Source of the DNA: Gammaproteobacteria bacterium
GTDB taxonomy: Bacteria; Pseudomonadota; Gammaproteobacteria; Steroidobacterales; Steroidobacteraceae
Direction: 5' to 3'
Assembly (NCBI GenBank): GCA_029857655.1
Contig: JAOUGR010000002.1
Location: forward strand, 1 to 21,951
Length of the DNA stretch: 21,951 nucleotides
Shown here in pieces: positions 1-7,697 of this stretch. The notes under the pieces are model-generated. The model was not told where the DNA came from. It did no database searches and saw nothing but the letters and a program-made list of their open reading frames with translations. Positions within the stretch are counted from its first letter, which is position 1; every line of letters begins with the position of its first letter. The position numbers and the translations under genes are program-made.

Positions 1-1169
1 TAAATGATGACGTAACGGACATTGGTGGACTGTCCGTACGGCGATGGATCGTTGCGCACGATGGCGGTCCAGGCACTCAGGCCGTTGATCTTGAGGCTCT
101 CGGGGCGTTCGAGGCGCCGACTGGCGAGTCCGCGCAGGGCGAATTCACGCGGGTCGGTCAGGTCTGAAGGCGGCGCCTGTGCCCTGATCTCCAGGTAGTG
201 CGACTTGTTCGGGCCGATGGCCAGGATCTGCTGCGGTTCATTCAGGACCTGCCAGTCCTTCGGGAAAGCCATCGTCAGCTGGAAGTCCGCGTGATAGAAG
301 CGGTTATCACGCACCATGCCCTGGCGCCGGCTGGAGCCGACTGGCAGCCCGCTGATCTCGCGCAGGAATCCGTCGGCATTTGATATGTCCCCGGTGGCCC
401 TGGTCTCGACGCTGGAAGCCGCTGCCACAGCCTGCTGCAGGCGCGTGTCATTGTCCGGGTGACTCGCGAACACGCCGTGATAAAGATGCGGCTCGCGATT
501 TTCGAGGCGCGCACGCTCACGCTCGAACAGATCCTGGTCCTTCAGAGTCGATAGCACGTCGATCATTGCGTCGGGCCTGTATCCGGACTTGGCGAGATAC
601 TCGGCGCCGAGGTGATCCGCTTCCAGTTCCGCCTCGCGGCCATAACCGCTGATGATCGCGGCGCCCGCCATGTTGGTAAGGTCGGCAAGCGCGGGCACAC
701 CCGTGAAAATTGCAGTCGCTGCACTCGCGAGTCCCGCCATGGTCGACTTCTTCTTCTGTGCCTGCAGGTGGCGCGCGGTGATGTGGCCAATCTCGTGGCC
801 CAGCACCGCAGCGAGCTGGGCCTCGTTCTGCATGTAAGGCAGGATCCCGCGCGAGATGTAGACATACCCGCCCTGGGTTGCGAAGGCGTTGACGTCGTCG
901 GTGTCGACAATCGTGAATTTCCAGTCGAGTTCGGGACGCTCGCTGACCCTGGCTACCTTCTCGCCGACCCGCTGCACGTATTCCTGCAACTCGAGATCAT
1001 CGTGCACGCCCATGGACTGCGTGATCTGGACGTGCATGGCCTGCGCCGCCCTGACCTCGCGGCTTGGCTTTTTCGGTTTCTCGGATTCGGCCGCGATGGC
1101 GCTGGTCGCACTCGCGACCAGCAGCAGGGCAACGCAGAGCGCGTGGAACTTGCCAGTCAGCTTCGGCAT
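1..1169 (-). CDS. Exported M48-family zinc metalloprotease (partial, C-terminus beyond window)
   Basis: The reading frame starts with ATG at 1169 and stays open to the window edge (389 full codons). A GGGAGA ribosome binding site lies 5 bases upstream of the start. Residues 1-26 form a classical signal peptide (hydrophobic core LCVALLLVASATSAIA, cut before AE), so the enzyme should act in the periplasm. Residues 125-129 are HEIGH, the HExxH zinc site, in the context LGHEIGHITARH. Residues 181-185 (ELEAD) supply the ExxxD element with the third zinc ligand. This is the M48 peptidase layout shared with the BepA/YfgC and LoiP envelope quality-control proteases. The part after about residue 250 has no motif I can name, and a C-terminal TPR domain cannot be judged because the gene is cut. 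It lies 67 bp downstream of rpmE on the same strand and may be cotranscribed. The family is secure; the exact subfamily and substrate are not. Confidence 0.9.
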   Translation of the reverse strand, partial: MPKLTGKFHALCVALLLVASATSAIAAESEKPKKPSREVRAAQAMHVQITQSMGVHDDLELQEYVQRVGEKVARVSERPELDWKFTIVDTDDVNAFATQGGYVYISRGILPYMQNEAQLAAVLGHEIGHITARHLQAQKKKSTMAGLASAATAIFTGVPALADLTNMAGAAIISGYGREAELEADHLGAEYLAKSGYRPDAMIDVLSTLKDQDLFERERARLENREPHLYHGVFASHPDNDTRLQQAVAAASSVETRATGDISNADGFLREISGLPVGSSRRQGMVRDNRFYHADFQLTMAFPKDWQVLNEPQQILAIGPNKSHYLEIRAQAPPSDLTDPREFALRGLASRRLERPESLKINGLSAWTAIVRNDPSPYGQSTNVRYVII

Positions 1170-1236
1170 GAAGATCTCCCGGTCCAGCTTGGACGCGTCC
1201 GGGCGGGAAAAGTTGACAAGCCTGGCCGGGGGGCGC

Positions 1237-1440
1237 TTATTTCAGGCCGTATTTCTTGCGGAAGCGATCGACGCGGCCACCTGTGTCGAGCATTTTCTGC
1301 TTGCCGGTGTAAAACGGGTGGCAGTTCGAGCAGACCTCGATTTCCAGGCTCGTGCCGAGCGTGGAACGAGTCTGGAACTTGTTCCCGCAGGTGCAGGTGA
1401 CGGTAATTTCCGTGTATTTCGGATGAACGTCCGTCTTCAT
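1237..1440 (-). CDS. rpmE: 50S ribosomal protein L31
   Basis: The product is 67 aa, the usual L31 length, starting MKTDVHPKY and containing the family signatures [10 protein letters not shown] and [13 protein letters not shown]31 is a small protein of the large ribosomal subunit at the subunit interface. Cys16, Cys18, Cys37 and Cys40 form the zinc ribbon, so this is the zinc-binding (C+) form rather than the zinc-independent paralogue used under zinc starvation. The ATG at 1440 is preceded by AGGA with 8 bases of spacing. The frame is open further upstream to 1545, but that extension does not resemble L31, so the internal ATG is chosen. The gene is the first of a leftward pair with the M48 protease, and the DnaA-box region lies upstream of it. 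Confidence 0.97.
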   Translation of the reverse strand: MKTDVHPKYTEITVTCTCGNKFQTRSTLGTSLEIEVCSNCHPFYTGKQKMLDTGGRVDRFRKKYGLK

Positions 1441-1502
1441 GACTGCGATCCTGGTGAGGTCCTGCGAAAAGGGCGCGCAGTCTATCAGGACTGGCACCAC
1501 GC

Positions 1503-1520
1503 AAAAAGCCCTTGGCGGGC
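1503..1520 (-). terminator. Weak intrinsic-terminator-like hairpin on the minus strand
   Basis: Read on the minus strand this is GCCC, a 5-base loop, GGGC, then five T residues. The stem is only 4 bp, plus a possible G-U pair, so it is weak. It lies about 230 bases beyond the hemW stop and 60 bases before the rpmE start. It could end hemW transcripts, act within the rpmE leader, or be chance. Confidence 0.25.
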
Positions 1521-1566
1521 CACCAATCCGGACGCGTAAGTCCAAGAATCTGTGGGAATTTTCGCT

Positions 1567-1601
1567 TTATCCACAAATTGTGTGGATAACTCTGTGGATT
1601 A
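1567..1601. promoter_or_regulatory. Cluster of three DnaA boxes (two perfect, inverted)
   Basis: TTATCCACA at 1567-1575 is the perfect consensus DnaA 9-mer. TGTGGATAA at 1581-1589 is the same box on the other strand, 5 bases away, giving a 23-bp inverted repeat. TGTGGATTA at 1593-1601 is a third box in the same orientation as the second with one mismatch, only 3 bases further. Three such sites in 35 bp beside an AT-rich flank should bind DnaA. Known roles for clusters like this are replication origins, DnaA titration sites (datA-like), DnaA reactivation sites (DARS-like) and DnaA-controlled promoters; the sequence alone does not choose between them. No dnaA, dnaN, gyrB or rpmH is present in the window. 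Confidence 0.75.
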
Positions 1602-1746
1602 GTGGAGTAGCAATGATCATCGAATCGCGCGAACGCGCATATATGACGAATTGACTAATTTTTGATCAGGCATTTTTACCAAGTAAGAACAATGGGTTAC
1701 CTAGGTCCAGTTAAGGCACATCAGTAACAATGTGTCGAAAGTCCCT

Positions 1747-2946
1747 CTACGGCCCGTGCCATGAAGGTGCTGTGTACAACTCGCCACGGCCGACGACCCC
1801 ATCGCCAGTCGGCAGGAAGGCTGCCTGCAGGTCATTCAGAAACCGGAATCCGAGCTCGGTCGGCGTCCATCGCCCGCCCTTTTCAGCGAGCAACTCCCTG
1901 GCGGCGAGTACTGCAAGCCGCGCCTCGACTGTCACAGCGGCGAGCCCGGTTGCCCGCTCGAATTCGGCAAGCGTGAAGCCCTCATTCAGGCGCAACGCGT
2001 TCAGCATGTACTCAAAGGGCAGGTCCACCGCGGGCACTGGACGGCGCGTGCCCTCGCTGCCCAGGCCTTCGGCCGAGCGCCGCAGGTAATCACGCGGCAT
2101 GCGGGGCTTCTCGGTGCGGATGATCCGGTCGCCAACGGTCAGCTTGCCGTGGGCGCCCGCCCCGATGCCCAGATAGTCCCCGTAGCGCCAGTAATTGAGG
2201 TTATGCCGGCACTGCCGGCCGGGCTGCGCATAGGCCGAGACCTCGTACTGCCCGAATCCCGCCGCGGCGAGCAACCGCTGGCACTCGTGCTGCATCTCGA
2301 AGGCCTGGTCATCATCGGGCAGCACGGGCGGGCGGCGATAGAAGGCCGTGCCGGGTTCCAGCGTCAGCTGATAGTGGGACAGGTGCGCGGGTCCGAGCGC
2401 GATGGCCGAATCGAGATCCGCGAGCGCCCCCGCGATGGTCTGTTCGGGCAGCCCGTACATGAGGTCGAGATTGAAGTTTGCGATCGACGCGGCGCGAAGT
2501 TCAGAAACCGCGATGCCGATCTCCTCGGGTCCGTGGATGCGGCCGAGGACCTTGAGTCGCGCCGCATCGAAGGACTGTGCCCCCAGCGACACGCGGTTCA
2601 CGCCGGCCGCGGCATAGCCTTCGAAACGGTCATGCTCGACCGTGCCCGGATTGGCCTCCATCGTGATTTCAGCGTCCGCCGCGAACGGCAGGCGCGCGGC
2701 AAGTCCCGCGAGCAGGGCCGCAATCGCTTCTGTGCCGAACAGGGAAGGCGTTCCACCGCCGAGGAACACGCTGGCGATGCTCCGGCCGGCCGCGAGGTCC
2801 AGGTCGGCAGTGAAATCCGCAAGGAGAGCCGTTACGTAGGCCTCCTCGGGAATCTGGGCGGGCGCCGCATGTGAATTGAAATCACAGTATGGGCACTTCC
2901 GGACACACCACGGCAGGTGGACGTAAACTGCGATCGCCGTGCGCAT
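1747..2946 (-). CDS. hemW: Radical SAM heme chaperone HemW (HemN-like protein)
   Basis: The 399-aa product has the radical SAM cluster motif CVRKCPYC (Cys14, Cys18, Cys21) in the HemW-typical context [17 protein letters not shown]. It also has FLGGGTPSL (SAM binding) and a C-terminal HemN_C-like region ([12 protein letters not shown]). HemW proteins were long annotated as oxygen-independent coproporphyrinogen III oxidase but are now regarded as heme-binding chaperones that insert heme into membrane proteins such as nitrate reductase. The HemN-specific N-terminal extension is absent, supporting HemW. ATG at 2946 gives an N-terminus matching the family; an in-frame GTG at 2952 is an alternative, and neither has a strong ribosome binding site. 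The start sits in a 14-bp palindrome. The gene diverges from gltA across 69 bp. Confidence 0.93.
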   Translation of the reverse strand: MRTAIAVYVHLPWCVRKCPYCDFNSHAAPAQIPEEAYVTALLADFTADLDLAAGRSIASVFLGGGTPSLFGTEAIAALLAGLAARLPFAADAEITMEANPGTVEHDRFEGYAAAGVNRVSLGAQSFDAARLKVLGRIHGPEEIGIAVSELRAASIANFNLDLMYGLPEQTIAGALADLDSAIALGPAHLSHYQLTLEPGTAFYRRPPVLPDDDQAFEMQHECQRLLAAAGFGQYEVSAYAQPGRQCRHNLNYWRYGDYLGIGAGAHGKLTVGDRIIRTEKPRMPRDYLRRSAEGLGSEGTRRPVPAVDLPFEYMLNALRLNEGFTLAEFERATGLAAVTVEARLAVLAARELLAEKGGRWTPTELGFRFLNDLQAAFLPTGDGVVGRGELYTAPSWHGP

Positions 2947-2980
2947 GCGCACATTCTAGAGGATGCTACGAATGCATCCT
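2939..2980. promoter_or_regulatory. Palindromes in the hemW-gltA divergent gap (candidate operators)
   Basis: GTGCGCATGCGCAC at 2939-2952 is a perfect 14-bp palindrome that contains the hemW start codon. Eight bases on, 2960-2980 is an inverted repeat with 7-bp arms, AGGATGC and GCATCCT, separated by 7 bases. Both fall in or beside the only 69 bases available to hold the promoters of hemW (left) and gltA (right), so one or both could bind a regulator. I do not recognise the binding protein. Confidence 0.4.
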
Positions 2981-3015
2981 TGATTCCGCTGGTCCCGCAT
3001 GACACGCTTCGACTG

Positions 3016-4311
3016 ATGGGCAAGGCGAAGTACCGGCTGACCAATCTCGCGACGAGCAAGAGCAGCGATCTCGACGTGCTGTCAGGCACGATCGGGCCCG
3101 ACGTGGTCGATATCGGCAGCCTCTGGCACGACCACGGTGTCTTCACCTACGACCCGGGTTTCATGTCGACGGCCTCGACCGAGAGCCGGATCACCTACAT
3201 AGACGGCGATGCGGGCGTGCTGCTGTACCGCGGCTACCCGATCGAGCAGCTCGCGGCACAGAGCAACTTCCTCGAGGTCTCCTACCTGCTGCTGAAGGGC
3301 GAGTTGCCGAGTGCGGCCAAACTCGACTCCTTCACGCGTTCGATCACACGCCATACGATGCTGAACCAGTCGCTGCTGCGCCTGTACGGTGGCTTCCACC
3401 ACAACGCGCATCCGATGGCGATGGTGGCCGCGATCATCGCTTCACTGGCGGCCTTCTATCACGACACTACCAACATCACCGACGACCGCCACCGCGAGAT
3501 ATTCTCGCACCGGATCATCGCCAAGATCCCGACCATCGCGGCCGCCGCCTACAAGCACGCGCTCGGCCAGCCCTTCGTGTACCCGCGCAACGACCTCGAC
3601 TACTGCAGCAACATGCTGCACATGTTCTTTGCCGTGCCTTGCGAGCCCTACGTGGTGGATCCCCTGCATGCGAAGGCGCTCGACCTGCTGTTCATCCTGC
3701 ATGCCGACCATGAGCAGAACGCCAGCACCTCGACGGTGCGGCTTGCGGGCAGCACTGGCTGCAATCCCTATGCCGCGATCTCGGCCGGCGTCTCGGCGCT
3801 GTGGGGCCCGGCGCACGGCGGCGCGAATGAGGCCGTGCTCGACATGCTCGAGAAAATCGGCGATGTCAGCCACGTGCCGGATTTTCTTGCGCGGGTGAAG
3901 GACAAGGCGGCGGGTGCGCGGTTGATGGGCTTTGGCCACCGTGTCTACAAGAATTTCGACCCGCGCGCCAAGTTGATTCGCGAGATGTGCCACAAGGTTC
4001 TTGCGAAGCTCGGCCAGACCGAGAATCCACTGTTCGAGCTTGCGCTCAAGCTCGAGGAAATTGCGCTGAAGGACGAGTACTTCATCAGCCGGAAGCTGTA
4101 CCCGAACGTGGATTTCTATTCAGGAATCATCTACCGCGCGCTTGGTATCCCGCGCCCGCTGTTCACCGTGATGTTCGCAATCGCGCGTTCAGCCGGGTGG
4201 GTCGCGCAATGGCAGGAGATGATCTCCGACCCGACGCTGAAAATCGCGCGCCCGCGCCAGCTCTACACGGGCCCGGTGCTGCGCGACTACGTTCCGGTCA
4301 AGAAGCGCTAG
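3016..4311 (+). CDS. gltA: Type II citrate synthase
   Basis: The 431-aa protein aligns by eye along its length with the hexameric citrate synthase of E. coli. It condenses acetyl-CoA and oxaloacetate to citrate, the entry step of the TCA cycle, in the cytoplasm. The catalytic triad is in place: His267 (GPAHGGAN), His308 ([13 protein letters not shown]) and Asp366 (NVDFYSG). The oxaloacetate-binding His232 ([10 protein letters not shown]) is also present. The ATG at 3016 gives the usual N-terminus, running directly into [15 protein letters not shown]. An in-frame start at 2917 would add 33 unrelated residues and overlap hemW, so it is rejected. No strong ribosome binding site is visible. The last 14 bp overlap the end of the convergent gene 4298-4915. 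Confidence 0.97.
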   Translation: MGKAKYRLTNLATSKSSDLDVLSGTIGPDVVDIGSLWHDHGVFTYDPGFMSTASTESRITYIDGDAGVLLYRGYPIEQLAAQSNFLEVSYLLLKGELPSAAKLDSFTRSITRHTMLNQSLLRLYGGFHHNAHPMAMVAAIIASLAAFYHDTTNITDDRHREIFSHRIIAKIPTIAAAAYKHALGQPFVYPRNDLDYCSNMLHMFFAVPCEPYVVDPLHAKALDLLFILHADHEQNASTSTVRLAGSTGCNPYAAISAGVSALWGPAHGGANEAVLDMLEKIGDVSHVPDFLARVKDKAAGARLMGFGHRVYKNFDPRAKLIREMCHKVLAKLGQTENPLFELALKLEEIALKDEYFISRKLYPNVDFYSGIIYRALGIPRPLFTVMFAIARSAGWVAQWQEMISDPTLKIARPRQLYTGPVLRDYVPVKKR

Positions 4312-4915
4312 GCCCGGCCAGCAATCCCTCGACTTCGTGCACCGTCGCGCGGCGCATCGGCCGGCCGTCCACCGGGCCGAGCGGTGCCTGGCGGATGCCA
4401 TCGAGCGGAAAAATGGTTGCATCCACGTCGTGCGGGCCCGCGGTGAATCGCACCGACGGGTAGGCCTCGAATTCGTCGCGCTGGACCTTGATGCGCCGCT
4501 CGGCAAACTCGTGCGGAATGCCGCGATCGAGCAGCTGCACGGCGACCGCTTCCGGCGTATCCGCGAAAAGATGCAGCGTGATGTCGTTGTGCGCGGTTGC
4601 CGTGCCCGACAGCAACGGGCCGACAAGGCGCGGCTCGAAATCCGCGAGCAGGCGCATCGCTGCGATCGCCGCGCGACGCATATCCAGTAATTCGCTGGCA
4701 TGCGATTCCGGCACGAACAGCCGCTGATGCTCGGCGAGCGCCTCCTCGATCTCGGTGTTCTTCGGCAGCACCGCGTGGTCGGTCACGCCGAGGCGTGCGG
4801 CAGCCTTGCGCTTGGCGAGGCCGTAATCGGGCAGGCCGTGCTCGATCATCAGCCGTGCCGCTTCGCGCGCAAGCGCCTGTCGGAGCATTTCGGCTCGTGC
4901 GGATCGTCGCGGCAT
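4298..4915 (-). CDS. Conserved hypothetical protein with degenerate nucleotidyltransferase-like motif
   Basis: The product is 205 aa, cytoplasmic, with no signal or membrane segment. Residues 1-65 look helical and basic ([30 protein letters not shown], split here only for reference, is typical of the family). Residues 98-117 ([20 protein letters not shown]) resemble the nucleotidyltransferase signature GSxxxGxxxxxSDID, with Gly99, Gly104 and Asp111 kept but the second acidic residue replaced by Thr113. This pattern matches a gammaproteobacterial family I recall only as a hypothetical or nucleotidyltransferase-like protein. Its ATG shares one base with the mrcA stop (TGATG), so translation is probably coupled to PBP1A. 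Its stop lies inside the 3' end of gltA. The gene is very likely real; catalytic activity is doubtful and function unknown. Confidence 0.8.
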   Translation of the reverse strand: MPRRSARAEMLRQALAREAARLMIEHGLPDYGLAKRKAAARLGVTDHAVLPKNTEIEEALAEHQRLFVPESHASELLDMRRAAIAAMRLLADFEPRLVGPLLSGTATAHNDITLHLFADTPEAVAVQLLDRGIPHEFAERRIKVQRDEFEAYPSVRFTAGPHDVDATIFPLDGIRQAPLGPVDGRPMRRATVHEVEGLLAGPSAS

Positions 4916-7344
4916 CAGAATATCGGCTCTTCGTAGTTCTTCGGCGCCTGGACACCAGGCTGCTTGCCACCGCTTCCGCGGTCAAAGCCGGCCGGCAGGT
5001 GCTCGGCCAGGAAATACTCGAACATGGCCGTCGAATCGCTGCCGCTCGCGAGTTCACCAGTTTCGGGCGAAATGCGCGCAGTGACGACGCCGTCCGGCAT
5101 CGGCAGGCGATGTGCGGGGTTGCCGGCCAGTGCATCGCGCATGAAGTAGATCCACATGGGCAGTGCCGTGTGCGCACCCTCTTCGTCGGTGCCAAGTGGC
5201 CGCTCCTGGTCAAAGCCGACCCAGGCGGTCGCGACCAAGTCGCCATTGAATCCTGAGAACCAGGCGTCGCGGCCATCATTCGTGGTGCCGGTCTTGCCCG
5301 CGATGTCGTCGCGGCCGAGTCCGCGGGCGCGCTGGCCGGTACCGCTCCTGATCACTTCGCGCATCAGGTCGGTCATGATCCAGGCGTTCGCTTCGGAGAT
5401 TGCACGGGGCGCAATCTGGTCCTCCGTAATGGTCACCGGCGCGCCGCCGCCCTCGAAGTTCTGCTGCTCACAGTCGGCACAGGCCAGCCGCGGCGTGGCT
5501 TCCTTCACGATGCTGCCGTCGGCGGAGTAAACCCGCTCGACGAGATAGGTCGACACGCGCGAGCCGCCATTCGCGAATACCGCAAAGCCCGTGGCCATCT
5601 CGAGCGGTGTCAGCTGGGCGGTGCCGAGCGCGGCGGTCAGGTCGGCGGGAATATGCTCGGCAGGCAGGCCGAAGCGCTGGACATATTCGCGTACATAGCT
5701 GATGCCCAGTTGGCGCAGCAGCCTGATGGTGATCAGGTTGCGCGAGCGCGCAAGCGCATCGCGCAGCCTGGTTGGCCCGTAAAAGCGGCCTGAATCGTTG
5801 CGGGGTCGCCAGTCTTCCTCTTCCACCGTGCCGTCCTCACTGGCGGGGGTTTCGAAGACGACCGGCGCGTCCAGCATGATCGACGCGGGTGTGAAGCCCG
5901 CCTCGAGAGCGGCGGAATAAATGAATGGCTTGAATGAAGAACCGGGCTGCCTGCGCGCCTGGGTCACGCGATTGAACTTGGAGGCGTGGTAATCGAAGCC
6001 GCCGGACATGGCGACCACGGCGCCGTCGTGCGGATCGACGGCAACGAATGCGCCCTGGACTTCAGGCAGCTGCGCGAGCAACGCTTCATCTTCCCCTGAC
6101 GGCAGGACATAGACGACATCGCCGGCGGCGACGACTTCGCGGGGGTTTTTCGGTGCCTCGCCCTCGGCATCGGCGCTTCGCGCGGGCCTTGCCCAGCGGA
6201 TGCCTTCCATCGGCAGGCGGTAACGCTTGCGGTTGCGCGCGACGACGGTCGCATCGTTGCGTCCGAGCGCCAGGACCACGGCCGGCTGCAGGCCGCCGAC
6301 GACCGGATAGCGCTCGAGTTCGACCGCGAGCGCCGCATCATCCGGTTCGGCCGGCAGGCTGAGGCGTGCGATGCGGCCGCGATAGCCGTGGCGGCGGTCG
6401 TACTCGAGCACGGCGCTGCGCAGCGCAACATCCGCCGCGCGCTGCAGCCTGCTGTCGATGGTCGTGACGACCCTGTAGCCATCGGTATACAGGTTCTCGC
6501 CGTAGGTCTCATAGAGCGCGGAGCGCACCAGCTCGGAGACATAGGGTGCGTCGACCTCGACGCGCGGGCCGTGCAGTTCGCGCGAAATCGGCATGGCGAT
6601 TGCGGCCTCGTAGGCCGTGTCGTCGAGGTAATCGAGCTCATGCATGCGGCGCAGTACGTAGGCGCGCCGGTCGGTCGCACCCTGCAGACTTGCAGGCGGG
6701 TTGAGCCTTGACGGCGCCTTCAGGATTCCTGCGAGAAGCGCCGCTTCGCTGGCGTTCACCTCGGCCAGCGACTTGCCGAAGTAGGTCTCGGCGCCGGCAG
6801 CGAATCCGTAGGAACGCTGGCCGAGGAACTGGGTGTTCACGAACAGCGTGAAGATTTCGTTCTTGGTGAGCTCGTTTTCGAGCTGCAGCGACAGGAAGAT
6901 CTCGCGCAGCTTGCGGCGCAGCTGCTTCTCGTTCGTTATCAAAGTCGTGCGCACGAGTTGCTGGGTCAGCGTGCTGCCACCCTGCGAGGCTTCCATAGTG
7001 AATGCGGCGACCAGGACTGCGCGCACCATGCCCTGCCAATCGACGCCCGGGTGCTGGAAGAAGCGGTCATCCTCGGCCGCCAGCACTGCGTGCACGACCA
7101 CTGGCGGGATCTCCTCCCAGGTGACCGGGACACGGCGCTGCTCGCCCAACTGGCCCAGCAGGCGTCCGTCGCGGCTGTACACGCGCAGCGGCATCTGCAA
7201 GCGCACGTCGCGCAGCTGTGCGACGTCCGGCAGGGTCGGCTTCAGGTAGTAATACGTCGAGAGAAAAGCCATCAGGACCAGGCCCGCCAGCGACACGATG
7301 ATCGTCGCGGCGATGCGCAGCCTGCGCTGCAATCGGTTCTTCAT
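4915..7344 (-). CDS. mrcA: Penicillin-binding protein 1A, bifunctional transglycosylase/transpeptidase
   Basis: This 809-aa class A PBP polymerises lipid II into glycan strands and crosslinks the peptides at the periplasmic face of the inner membrane. A cytoplasmic basic stretch is followed by a membrane anchor at about 11-33. The GT51 domain has catalytic Glu91 in EDDRFFQHPG and GGSTLTQQL at 122-130. An insert at about 315-420, the PBP1A-specific docking-domain position, precedes the transpeptidase. That domain carries SSFK with nucleophile Ser469, SRN at 534-536 and KTGTT at 684-688. A CxxC pair (Cys622, Cys625) lies in a loop of the transpeptidase domain. ATG at 7344 starts directly before the anchor; ATG at 7362 is an alternative, and neither has a clear ribosome binding site. 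The gene diverges from pilM, as in Pseudomonas (where it is called ponA), and is coupled to the downstream gene. Confidence 0.96.
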   Translation of the reverse strand: MKNRLQRRLRIAATIIVSLAGLVLMAFLSTYYYLKPTLPDVAQLRDVRLQMPLRVYSRDGRLLGQLGEQRRVPVTWEEIPPVVVHAVLAAEDDRFFQHPGVDWQGMVRAVLVAAFTMEASQGGSTLTQQLVRTTLITNEKQLRRKLREIFLSLQLENELTKNEIFTLFVNTQFLGQRSYGFAAGAETYFGKSLAEVNASEAALLAGILKAPSRLNPPASLQGATDRRAYVLRRMHELDYLDDTAYEAAIAMPISRELHGPRVEVDAPYVSELVRSALYETYGENLYTDGYRVVTTIDSRLQRAADVALRSAVLEYDRRHGYRGRIARLSLPAEPDDAALAVELERYPVVGGLQPAVVLALGRNDATVVARNRKRYRLPMEGIRWARPARSADAEGEAPKNPREVVAAGDVVYVLPSGEDEALLAQLPEVQGAFVAVDPHDGAVVAMSGGFDYHASKFNRVTQARRQPGSSFKPFIYSAALEAGFTPASIMLDAPVVFETPASEDGTVEEEDWRPRNDSGRFYGPTRLRDALARSRNLITIRLLRQLGISYVREYVQRFGLPAEHIPADLTAALGTAQLTPLEMATGFAVFANGGSRVSTYLVERVYSADGSIVKEATPRLACADCEQQNFEGGGAPVTITEDQIAPRAISEANAWIMTDLMREVIRSGTGQRARGLGRDDIAGKTGTTNDGRDAWFSGFNGDLVATAWVGFDQERPLGTDEEGAHTALPMWIYFMRDALAGNPAHRLPMPDGVVTARISPETGELASGSDSTAMFEYFLAEHLPAGFDRGSGGKQPGVQAPKNYEEPIF

Positions 7345-7522
7345 CTGACGGCGATTATGCATAGTAATGTGATGGGCCGCCGGAACCAGGATCGGCCCTC
7401 GGCAACGCCGGTACCGTGACGGCAAACACGGTGTGCAGTCCCAATCGAGTGCAGCATCTGCGGCGGACAAGGCGGCCTAGGCCCCGCTGGGGCGCGACCG
7501 GCCGCCGGGACCAGGGTCCGGG

Positions 7523-7542
7523 CCGGGGGGGTTACCCCCCGG
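7523..7542. repeat. Perfect 8-bp GC hairpin in the mrcA-pilM gap
   Basis: CCGGGGGG at 7523-7530, loop GTTA, and CCCCCCGG at 7535-7542 form a perfect stem. A partial extension (GTCCGG ... GGAC) reaches outwards from it. There is no T tract on either side, so it does not look like an intrinsic terminator. It may form structure in an untranslated leader of pilM or mrcA, or be a protein-binding palindrome. Confidence 0.5.
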
Positions 7543-7603
7543 ACAGCTCTGGAACGGCGCCTGGGAGGGGCTGCTCCGCAATCGAACTGCGAGTCGGGTC
7601 ACG

Positions 7604-7672
7604 TTCAATTTAACAATTGCTTGCTATATAGTTGTCGCGAACTTGACCCAGCGCAGCGATTAAGCGTCCAAT
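7604..7672 (+). promoter_or_regulatory. Putative pilMNOPQ promoter region
   Basis: An AT-rich patch before pilM offers two sigma-70-like possibilities. One is TTCAAT at 7604-7609 with TATAGT at 7627-7632 (17-bp spacing, good -10, poor -35). The other is TTGACC at 7643-7648 with TCCAAT at 7667-7672 (18-bp spacing, good -35, poor -10). No sigma-54 GG/GC signature was found. One of these probably drives the pil operon, but I cannot choose between them. Confidence 0.3.
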
Positions 7673-7697
7673 AGCCTGACCTGAAAAGGAAATTTCC

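Larger units (their letters stand above)
1441..1746. other. Intergenic region hemW-rpmE with an AT-rich core
   Basis: These 306 bases lie between the rpmE start and the hemW stop and hold no convincing gene. The part next to rpmE (1441-1550) is GC-rich and should carry the rpmE promoter and leader, though I see no good -10/-35 pair. From about 1551 to 1735 the base composition shifts strongly to A+T compared with the rest of the window. This part contains the DnaA-box cluster at 1567-1601, two GATC sites (about 1614 and 1664) and an A/T-rich stretch around 1650-1680. A 71-codon open frame (1439-1654, plus) crosses it without a ribosome binding site and is not accepted. Confidence 0.7.
7345..7697. 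other. mrcA-pilM intergenic region with GC-rich inverted repeats
   Basis: This 353-bp stretch holds no supported gene. Its middle (about 7470-7590) is extremely GC-rich and full of short inverted repeats, including GCCCC-GCT-GGGGC at 7481-7493 and the 8-bp hairpin at 7523-7542. The right end (about 7600-7697) becomes AT-rich and carries the likely pil promoter and the pilM ribosome binding site. The left end should contain the mrcA promoter, which I cannot place with confidence. No riboswitch consensus or tRNA was recognised. Confidence 0.6.

Noticed and set aside
1182..1200. Small inverted repeats between rpmE and the M48 gene (GTCCA-GCT-TGGAC and GGACGCGTCC)
   Set aside because: Stems are very short, overlap each other and lack a T tract, so neither a terminator nor an operator can be supported.
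612..1400. 262-codon plus-strand open frame over the M48 protease and rpmE
   Set aside because: It is antisense to two recognisable genes and shows no motif or ribosome binding site.
1439..1654. 71-codon plus-strand open frame across the DnaA-box region
   Set aside because: It starts antisense inside rpmE, has no ribosome binding site and no recognisable sequence; the AT-rich regulatory DNA explains it better.
2917..3015. Longer gltA start adding 33 residues
   Set aside because: The extra residues do not resemble citrate synthase and would overlap the hemW coding region.
7405..7560. Possible cyclic-di-GMP (GEMM) riboswitch upstream of the pil operon
   Set aside because: Short pieces resembling GEMM elements (GGCAAAC near 7421 and GGGGTTACC near 7528) are present, but the conserved core between them and the tetraloop receptor are missing, and the GGTTACC is explained by the GC hairpin.
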